Source: Gemmatimonadales bacterium UBA1120 | GTDB lineage: Bacteria; Gemmatimonadota; Gemmatimonadetes; Longimicrobiales; Gaopeijiaceae | Assembly (NCBI GenBank): GCA_002313925.1 | Contig: DCAZ01000096.1 | Coordinates: forward strand, 1 to 12,449 | DNA: 12,449 nt | Direction: 5' to 3' | Shown: one piece after another, positions 7,673 to 12,449 of the stretch | Layout: each line of letters opens with the position of its first letter | Numbering within the stretch: position 1 is the stretch's first letter | Translations under genes and position numbers: made by a program | The notes under the pieces: generated by a model | What the model saw: only the letters and a program-made list of their open reading frames with translations | What the model was told of the DNA's origin: nothing | The model's database searches: none

Positions 7673-8386
7673 ATGAAAAGGTTGGAATTTCGCCGGTTCC
7701 CCTTGAGAGACAGGGCTTACGCCGTGTTCGCACTATGCTCCCTTGGGCTTATCGTACCGCCCCTAACTGAAGCGCAGCAGAGCGATCCTGACCCCGAACG
7801 TTTTGAACAACAAATCTCTAGGTTCGAGGCTTGGGATACAAAAAATAGCCATCCCACCAAAGCAACACTCTTCGTTGGGAGTTCGAGCATCGTTATGTGG
7901 AATAGCGCGGAACGTTTCCCTAGTGTACCGCTAATCAATCGTGGCTTCGGTGGGTCACACGTTTCTGATGTCAATCACTACGTTGAGGAGACTGTTCTAA
8001 AGTATCTACCGGCGACCATTATTTTTTACGCTGGTGACAACGATCTCGGGGCTGGCAAGAGTGTGACGCAGATCTTTGAGGATTATCGGGAGTTTGTAGA
8101 GACTGTGTCAGAGGAACTTCCAGAGAGTGAGATTGTTTTCGTTGCGGTTAAGCCGAGCATCCAGCGTTGGTCCCTGTGGCCACAAATGAAAGAGCTTAAC
8201 GAGCAGGTGCAATCGTTTTCAGGGTTGCATTCCAATTTGCACTACGCTGATATCGCCACGCCGATGTTGGACGAAGATGGTAAGCCTATGCCGGAACTCT
8301 TTGTCCAGGATGGGCTCCATATGACGTCAGCGGGATACGATATATGGACTGATGTACTGGGGAAGCTTCTGCATTCAATCCACTAG
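7673..8386 (+). CDS. Secreted SGNH/GDSL-type hydrolase (esterase or acylhydrolase)
   Basis: The protein is 237 residues with a Sec signal peptide (basic start, hydrophobic core, end near TEAQQ at ~36). All SGNH blocks are present. Block I is FVGSSSIVMW, with S71 as the likely nucleophile and the usual GDSL replaced by GSSS. Block II is NRGFGGSHVSDV (N89-G94). Block III is YAGDNDL, with N123 for the oxyanion hole. Block V is D213-G-L-H216, giving the Asp and His of the triad. The GSSS variant with RGFGGSH and AGDNDL is characteristic of a known bacterial subgroup of periplasmic or secreted SGNH esterases. The substrate (lipid, sugar acetyl ester or other ester) cannot be read from sequence. 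It lies 39 bases after the ankyrin gene on the same strand and may belong to the same unit, although its strong ribosome site means it does not depend on coupling. Confidence 0.9.
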   Translation: MKRLEFRRFPLRDRAYAVFALCSLGLIVPPLTEAQQSDPDPERFEQQISRFEAWDTKNSHPTKATLFVGSSSIVMWNSAERFPSVPLINRGFGGSHVSDVNHYVEETVLKYLPATIIFYAGDNDLGAGKSVTQIFEDYREFVETVSEELPESEIVFVAVKPSIQRWSLWPQMKELNEQVQSFSGLHSNLHYADIATPMLDEDGKPMPELFVQDGLHMTSAGYDIWTDVLGKLLHSIH

Positions 8387-8388
8387 AT

Positions 8389-8416
8389 TTACGCGCCGGA
8401 TTGCGAGGCGCGGTAA
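8389..8416 (+). other. Intercistronic hairpin between the SGNH and DUF3500 genes
   Basis: TTACGCGCC (8389-8397) pairs with GGCGCG-[G]-TAA (8407-8416). This gives a 9-bp stem with one bulged G and a 9-base loop, starting 2 bases after the SGNH stop. No T-run follows, so it does not look like a classic intrinsic terminator. An mRNA-processing or stability element, or chance, are the alternatives. Confidence 0.45.
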
Positions 8417-8459
8417 GCACTATTTACGTGCGCAATTGGGAAAATCGGACGCTTGTGGT

Positions 8460-8469
8460 AAGGAGGAGG
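8460..8469 (+). promoter_or_regulatory. Ribosome binding site that fixes the DUF3500 gene start
   Basis: AAGGAGGAGG lies just before ATG 8472. An in-frame ATG at 8352 inside the SGNH gene would add 40 basic residues ahead of the signal peptide, so 8472 is preferred. Confidence 0.8.
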
Positions 8470-8471
8470 AT

Positions 8472-9512
8472 ATGAAAAAGTCAGAATTTGTTCGTTCCCT
8501 GCTAATGCCCGGGGTCTTGGCTTCAGTGGTCCTTGTATCTGCAAGCTGTAGTTCTAGTACCGATGAGATGTTGGGTGCGGCCAACGATTTTATCTCGATA
8601 CTTTCCGAAGAACAAAGAGAAAGGACTCTGTTTGAATTTGAAGATGCGGAACGGCGCCGCTGGCACTTTATACCCCCAGAGATGTTTCCACGAGCGGGTG
8701 TAGCTCTCAAGGAGTTGGACTCCGAACAGCGCGGTCGAGCGCATGATCTGATTAGGTCCGCTCTAAGCCAGGGTGGTTATATGACCACTATCCAGATTAT
8801 GGAGTTGGAGGACGTACTCCAGGCGCTTGAGGGCGGTGGTCGCTTCGCTCGTGATTCCGAGGAATATGTGCTCAGTGTTTTCGGAACACCTTCGGCGGAC
8901 ACCAGTTGGGGGTGGCGTTTTGAGGGACACCATGTCTCATTGCACTTCACGATTGTTGGAGGAGCTGTGATTGCAAGTTCTCCGGCATTTCTAGGTGCAA
9001 ACCCAGCAGAAGTTCTAGACGGCCCGGATAAGGGATTGCGTGCTCTAGCAGATAGGGAAGATGTAGCGAGAACCCTGCTTCAAGCATTGGACGCGGGACA
9101 GCACGAAATGGCGATTATTAGTGACGTGGCACCGAGGGATATCGTCACAGGCACAGGACTAGAGATTGACCCTCTTACTCCGGTGGGTATTGGGGCCACA
9201 ATGCTTTCTGAAGAACAGCGCTTGCTTCTGATGGATCTGATTACCGCCTATACGTCTGTAATGGCTGAAGGGATTGCTGATTATCGTTTAGAGAGGCTGT
9301 ATGACGCGGGAATAGACAAGATCGCATTTGCGTGGGCGGGGGGAGTTGAACGAGGTGAACAGCACTACTATAGAGTGCAGGGCCCAACATTCCTGATCGA
9401 GTATGACAACACACAAAACAATGCGAACCACATTCATTCGGTATGGCGTGAGTTTAATGGGGACTTCGGGCGAGATCTCCTAAGAGAGCATGTGAGCAGT
9501 ACTCCCCATTGA
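8472..9512 (+). CDS. DUF3500 family exported protein
   Basis: The protein is 346 residues. The N-terminus has two lysines, a hydrophobic stretch and VLVSASC at 20-26. C26 could be a lipidated cysteine, but the -3 residue is Ser rather than Leu/Val/Ile, so the lipobox is atypical and ordinary Sec cleavage is possible. The body matches DUF3500: SEEQRERTLFEFEDAERRRW near the start, W146-GWRFEGHH154 followed by VSLHFTIVGG, ANPAEVLDGPDKGLRAL, a second SEEQR segment, then QHYYRVQGPTFLIEYDNTQN (297-316) and ANHIHSVWREFNGDFG. The many conserved His, Trp and Asn residues suggest a binding or catalytic pocket, but the family has no assigned activity. It is the last gene of the co-directional run of exported proteins. 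The 85-base gap before it holds a hairpin, and no clear terminator follows it. Confidence 0.9.
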   Translation: MKKSEFVRSLLMPGVLASVVLVSASCSSSTDEMLGAANDFISILSEEQRERTLFEFEDAERRRWHFIPPEMFPRAGVALKELDSEQRGRAHDLIRSALSQGGYMTTIQIMELEDVLQALEGGGRFARDSEEYVLSVFGTPSADTSWGWRFEGHHVSLHFTIVGGAVIASSPAFLGANPAEVLDGPDKGLRALADREDVARTLLQALDAGQHEMAIISDVAPRDIVTGTGLEIDPLTPVGIGATMLSEEQRLLLMDLITAYTSVMAEGIADYRLERLYDAGIDKIAFAWAGGVERGEQHYYRVQGPTFLIEYDNTQNNANHIHSVWREFNGDFGRDLLREHVSSTPH

Positions 9513-9580
9513 GGATTTCTGTACCTCTAAGGGCACGCCGCTTCTCGTAAGCTGGCTTTCCGTTAAGCTCCGGGGCTCAA

Positions 9581-9600
9581 GCAGTAGCTGATGCTGCTGC
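9581..9600 (+). other. Hairpin just upstream of the transporter gene
   Basis: GCAGTAGC (9581-9588) and GCTGCTGC (9593-9600) form an 8-bp stem with one G-T wobble and a TGAT loop, 29 bases before the TTG start. No T-run follows. It lies in the 117-base gap 9513-9629, the longest gap of the window, in which I see no convincing promoter, terminator or small gene. It may be a weak transcription end or an element in the transporter mRNA leader, or chance. Confidence 0.4.
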
Positions 9601-9629
9601 ATCCATGACCTTTCCGACGATACAATCAC

Positions 9630-10949
9630 TTGCGCCACACTCAGCGCACGATAGCTCTTTTCTGGGCTCCACTAGCGGCTACATGGGTCATGATGGCTGC
9701 CGAGGGGCCATTCCTGGCAGCGATGATCGCTCGCATGCCAGGTCCGGAATTCAATCTCGGTGCCTACGGTGTCGCCTTCGCTCTTGCTATTCTGATCGAG
9801 GCGCCAGTGATCATGCTCATGAGCGCGGCGACCTCTCTTGTTAAGGATCGGATCAGCTATCTCAAGCTGCGGAATTTCTCGCGAGGGCTGATTCTTGGAA
9901 CGACGCTCCTTTTACTGATAGTTCTCGTACCAGGTGTCTATCGGTGGCTCACTGAAACGCTACTTCAACTCCCTGCCGAAGTAGCGGACCTTACTTATGG
10001 AGCGTTGTGGTTTTTCCTCCCCTGGCCTAGTGCGATTGGGTACCGGCGTTTTTTACAGGGCGTGCTAATCCGTGCGGGAAAAACACGTTTGGTTGCTATA
10101 GGCACTCTAATTCGGCTTCTCGCGATGACGGTTGCTGCATTACTAGGATATCTGTTACTCGACATACCTGGGGCGTGGGTTGGAGGGCTGGCGTTGGGAA
10201 CCGGTGTCACAGTAGAAGCGATCGCAGCGCGCTTTATGGCTGCAGAAACAGTCCGAGACTTACTGGCTGAAGAAGGAAATTCTGCGTACACAGGTCGTAC
10301 GGTGACATATCGAGCGATTGCGACATTCTACCTACCACTCGCCCTTACCTCTTTGATCGGACTTGCAATTCAACCGCTCTTAACGTTTTTCATGGGCCGG
10401 AGCATTTCTCCGGTTGAATCTTTAGCGGTTTACCCTGTGGTGCATTCACTATCGTTCTTCTTTAGGTCGGTGGGGTTTGCCTACCAAGACGCAGCGATTG
10501 CTCTAATCGGTGAGCGGTTTGAACACTATAGAGAGTTAAGGCGCTTCTGCTTCACACTCGGCGCTGTTACAACAGCAGGGTTAGCCTTAGTCGCCTTCAC
10601 TCCGCTCTTTCAGTTGTGGTTTACGGTCTTGTCGGGCTTGACGCCTGAACTGACCAGTTTCGCTTTGATTCCTGCCCGAATCATAGTGCCCCTACCCTTC
10701 CTCTCGGTCTTACTTTCATTTCAGAGGGCGATCCTTGTCGAAGGCCGGAGAACCCAGCACATCACTTGGGCAAGTGTGATTGAAGTGACTACGGTTGCGG
10801 TCCTCTTCCTTACTTTAGGATTTCGCTTTGAAGTTGTGGGAGCGACGGCGGCCTTCACGGCTTTCTTGGGAGGCCGTCTATTAAGCACCGTCTATCTTGC
10901 CCCTGGGTGTGCAAGCGTGCTGCGTGAGTCTTTGAGAGGCGGTGCCTAG
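9630..10949 (+). CDS. MATE/ANKH-like polytopic membrane transporter (MOP superfamily type)
   Basis: The protein is 439 residues with about 10-12 hydrophobic segments in two similar halves. The second half starts near YRAIATFYLPLALTSLIGLA (~225), after a polar loop rich in Glu and Arg. The pattern resembles the MOP fold (MATE, Wzx). It also recalls the progressive ankylosis (ANKH) family: PLALTS-type start of half two, YPVVHSLSFFFRSVG, LIPARIIVPLPFLSVLLSFQR, and VVGATAAF near the end. ANKH members export small anions in animals; no substrate is known for bacterial members. The start is TTG 9630: a TGA at 9606-9608 blocks extension and the first ATG would remove much of the first membrane helix. 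No Shine-Dalgarno is evident. The stop TAG shares CTAG with the thrB stop on the other strand. It is 117 bases from the DUF3500 gene, so membership of that unit is uncertain. Confidence 0.72.
   Translation: MRHTQRTIALFWAPLAATWVMMAAEGPFLAAMIARMPGPEFNLGAYGVAFALAILIEAPVIMLMSAATSLVKDRISYLKLRNFSRGLILGTTLLLLIVLVPGVYRWLTETLLQLPAEVADLTYGALWFFLPWPSAIGYRRFLQGVLIRAGKTRLVAIGTLIRLLAMTVAALLGYLLLDIPGAWVGGLALGTGVTVEAIAARFMAAETVRDLLAEEGNSAYTGRTVTYRAIATFYLPLALTSLIGLAIQPLLTFFMGRSISPVESLAVYPVVHSLSFFFRSVGFAYQDAAIALIGERFEHYRELRRFCFTLGAVTTAGLALVAFTPLFQLWFTVLSGLTPELTSFALIPARIIVPLPFLSVLLSFQRAILVEGRRTQHITWASVIEVTTVAVLFLTLGFRFEVVGATAAFTAFLGGRLLSTVYLAPGCASVLRESLRGGA
10946..10949. other. CTAG palindrome shared by two convergent stop codons
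   Basis: TAG at 10947-10949 ends the transporter on the + strand. The complement of 10946-10948 is TAG and ends thrB on the - strand. The two coding regions therefore overlap by 4 bases tail to tail, leaving no intergenic room for a terminator. Confidence 0.95.
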
Positions 10950-11866
10950 GAGAGACGTGTGAGGCCCTCATGATCGGGTGCTGCCGAGAAGCCTAAGCAG
11001 TTGCTTTCTCCAACCGCACGAGAGAGCACTATACACATGGCATCGCTGACGGATTCCGTATTCTCTAGGTCACACATAGCAATTATTCCAGAGCCGGCCC
11101 CAGAGATAGTGACCGCCCAGGCTCCGGCTTCGTAACCAGCGGCTATTGCCTCTTCTGCACTATCGATTAAGGGCAGGCGGTAGGGGACATGCAACTCATC
11201 TTCCACCCCGATCCGTATTAACTCCGGATCCCCTAGTGCGAATCCTTGGACAAGAGCGGTTGCACGGCCGAGCGAGCGGACCGCAACGTCATGTCCGACT
11301 TCTTTTGGGAGTACGCGGCGTGCTTTTCTTGTCGAGACCCCCTCTAGCGGTGCTGCATAGGCAAAGCCAACTCTGGAAGAAAGGTTGAGCGGGACTATGA
11401 CTGGGTTGTTCAGATCATGAACCACAGCGCAAAGTCCGCCATGTAGGCACGCAGCAGCATTTTCACCGTGTCCATCCTGGCGGTGTGCTTCCACGAACGC
11501 TCCTTCGTCATCCCGAGGTTCATTGAGGACAGCTCGGGCGAGGTCGTAACCCGCGAGGACGGCAGCCGCAGAAGAACCAAGTCCTCTTGAAATAGGAATG
11601 TCGGACGTTGCCCTTAGGACTCCGCACGGAATCGATCCCTCTTGATTGAGAATTCGCGTGAAGGCGCCTACAAGGAGGTTGTCACTATCAGTCACCTCTA
11701 GATTTGCGAGAGCGCCATCCCATACGCATTCAAGTGTATTTCCTCCAGGCTCAAAACTGGCCACCAAGTACCGATCGAGTGCGAGACCGAGCGTGTCATA
11801 TCCACTACCGAGGTTGGATGTGGAGGACGGTAGCCTTACGGCCGCAGCTCTCAGTCTTTCAGTCAT
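10946..11866 (-). CDS. thrB: Homoserine kinase
   Basis: The enzyme phosphorylates L-homoserine with ATP to O-phospho-L-homoserine in the cytoplasm, the substrate of threonine synthase. The protein is 306 residues, the usual size for this GHMP-family kinase. All three family motifs are present: the N-terminal PSSTSNLGSGYDTLGLAL (13-30), the phosphate-binding loop IPISRGLGSSAAA (90-102), and the C-terminal AVTISGAGSGIIAM (251-264). Also typical are GHGENAAACLHGG (132-144) and STRKARRVLP (178-187), matching the conserved segment before the C-terminal domain. The start ATG overlaps the thrC stop by 8 bases on the same strand with no strong ribosome site, so its translation is probably coupled to thrC. 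GHMP relatives such as mevalonate kinase are unlikely given the motif details and the thrC neighbour. Confidence 0.96.
   Translation of the reverse strand: MTERLRAAAVRLPSSTSNLGSGYDTLGLALDRYLVASFEPGGNTLECVWDGALANLEVTDSDNLLVGAFTRILNQEGSIPCGVLRATSDIPISRGLGSSAAAVLAGYDLARAVLNEPRDDEGAFVEAHRQDGHGENAAACLHGGLCAVVHDLNNPVIVPLNLSSRVGFAYAAPLEGVSTRKARRVLPKEVGHDVAVRSLGRATALVQGFALGDPELIRIGVEDELHVPYRLPLIDSAEEAIAAGYEAGAWAVTISGAGSGIIAMCDLENTESVSDAMCIVLSRAVGESNCLGFSAAPDHEGLTRLS
11859..11866 (-). other. thrC/thrB translational coupling overlap (ATGACTGA)
   Basis: Read on the - strand, ATGACTGA holds the thrB start (ATG) and the thrC stop (TGA) in different frames. Such overlaps allow ribosomes ending thrC to restart on thrB. 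Confidence 0.85.
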
Positions 11867-12449
11867 CTAAGATTGTTTCATCCAGAAGAGCTTCGAGCTC
11901 TTGCAAGGCCGGTTTAATCTCTGAAAAGAGTTCTTTTCGTTTCATCACAGAGAGTAGTTCTTGGGGTGGCTCTACTTTACTGCCGATGGCGGTTTCCACC
12001 ACACCAGGGAACTTTGCGGGATGTGCAGTTGCCAGAACAACGGTAGGCCCAAGTTCCAAATTATGGTGTTGCCGGGCTACCCGATACGCTACCGCTGAAT
12101 GCGGATCAAGAACGTATCCTGTTTCCTCGTATACTTCTGTAATGCACCTACGGGTCTCAGCGTCGTCGATTGAGGCGCCTCTTATTATGTGGTTCAGCTG
12201 GTCTGGATTTTTCCGAAAAAGCCAACGAATCCGTTCTAGGTTGCTCGGTTTCCCGACATCCATAGCACTTGAAACTGTTGGGACTGAGGGTTGCTCGTTA
12301 AGGTCTCCAGTGGCCAAGAATCGGCCGAACACATCGTTTGCATTCATCGCTGACAAGAAGCCTAGTGCTGGCATCCCAGCGATATGGGCCAGTAGCCCAG
12401 CACACAAATTACCTAGATTGCCTGACGGGACAGCAAAGAGTGCAGGAGT
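11859..12449 (-). CDS. thrC: Threonine synthase, C-terminal part (5' truncated by the window edge)
   Basis: The enzyme converts O-phospho-L-homoserine to L-threonine with pyridoxal phosphate (PLP), the last step of the pathway, in the cytoplasm. The - strand frame is open to base 12449, giving 196 residues; the start, N-terminal domain and PLP-binding lysine lie outside. Visible hallmarks are the phosphate-binding VPSGNLGN (7-14 of the fragment), NANDVFGRFLATG (36-48), SSAMDVGKPSNLERI (60-74), LDPHSAVAYRV, and LATAHPAKFP near the C-terminus. The SGNxGN and SAMD...PSNLER pattern places it with the E. coli/yeast-type threonine synthases. A TTG codon at 12407 is internal, not the start. It precedes thrB in one operon; its promoter and any leader attenuator lie outside this window. 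Confidence 0.95.
   Translation of the reverse strand, partial: TPALFAVPSGNLGNLCAGLLAHIAGMPALGFLSAMNANDVFGRFLATGDLNEQPSVPTVSSAMDVGKPSNLERIRWLFRKNPDQLNHIIRGASIDDAETRRCITEVYEETGYVLDPHSAVAYRVARQHHNLELGPTVVLATAHPAKFPGVVETAIGSKVEPPQELLSVMKRKELFSEIKPALQELEALLDETILDD

Noticed and set aside
8352..8471. Longer N-terminus of the DUF3500 protein from ATG 8352
   Set aside because: It overlaps the end of the SGNH gene and adds a basic non-homologous leader. The AAGGAGG site and signal peptide at 8472 are decisive.
9513..9629. Possible intrinsic terminator after the DUF3500 gene
   Set aside because: The only stable stem (9581-9600) has no T-run after it, and the rest of the gap has no good inverted repeat.
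9605..9844. 79-codon + strand frame starting at ATG 9605
   Set aside because: It overlaps the transporter in another frame, has no membrane or domain character, and lacks a ribosome site. It matters only if an indel is found near 9630.

Overview
The window reads as a chromosomal segment of an uncultivated-type Gram-negative bacterium with moderate GC content. The mix of families suggests Gemmatimonadota, Acidobacteriota or a related environmental lineage. These families are a c-type cytochrome with DUF1587/1595/1592/1588/1585 domains, a DUF1552 protein, a secreted ankyrin protein, DUF3500, a lipocalin-like 'GVW' secreted protein, and many signal peptides ending in A-Q. The taxonomy is an inference from gene content only. 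No RNA genes, insertion sequences, CRISPR arrays or phage genes are visible. The longest gap without a gene is 117 bases (9513-9629), so there is no large unexplained intergenic region.

Region 1 (1-1602, + strand) starts inside a membrane protein of the RnfD/NqrB superfamily. Its C-terminal tail carries cysteine-paired Sel1-like repeats. A small secreted protein follows.

Region 2 (1623-7633, + strand) is a tightly packed cassette. It encodes an exported protein with two CXXCH heme c sites (832 aa), a Tat-exported DUF1552 protein 6 bases downstream, and a 708-aa ankyrin protein whose start overlaps the DUF1552 stop (ATGA). The ankyrin protein has its own signal peptide, two glutamate-rich linkers and a CXXC terminus. 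All three look extracytoplasmic. Their packing suggests a joint, still uncharacterised, redox-linked function at the cell envelope.

Region 3 (7673-9512, + strand) holds two more exported proteins: an SGNH/GDSL-type hydrolase with a complete Ser-Asp-His set, and a DUF3500 protein. Each is preceded by a strong ribosome binding site. They may extend the same transcription unit, with a hairpin between them.

Region 4 (9630-10949, + strand) is a polytopic transporter-like protein of the MATE/ANKH-like (MOP) type. It appears to start at TTG.

Region 5 (10946-12449, - strand) is a threonine biosynthesis operon, thrC (partial, running off the right edge) followed by thrB, with an 8-base overlap. The thrB stop and the transporter stop share the palindrome CTAG, so two convergent units meet with no spacer.
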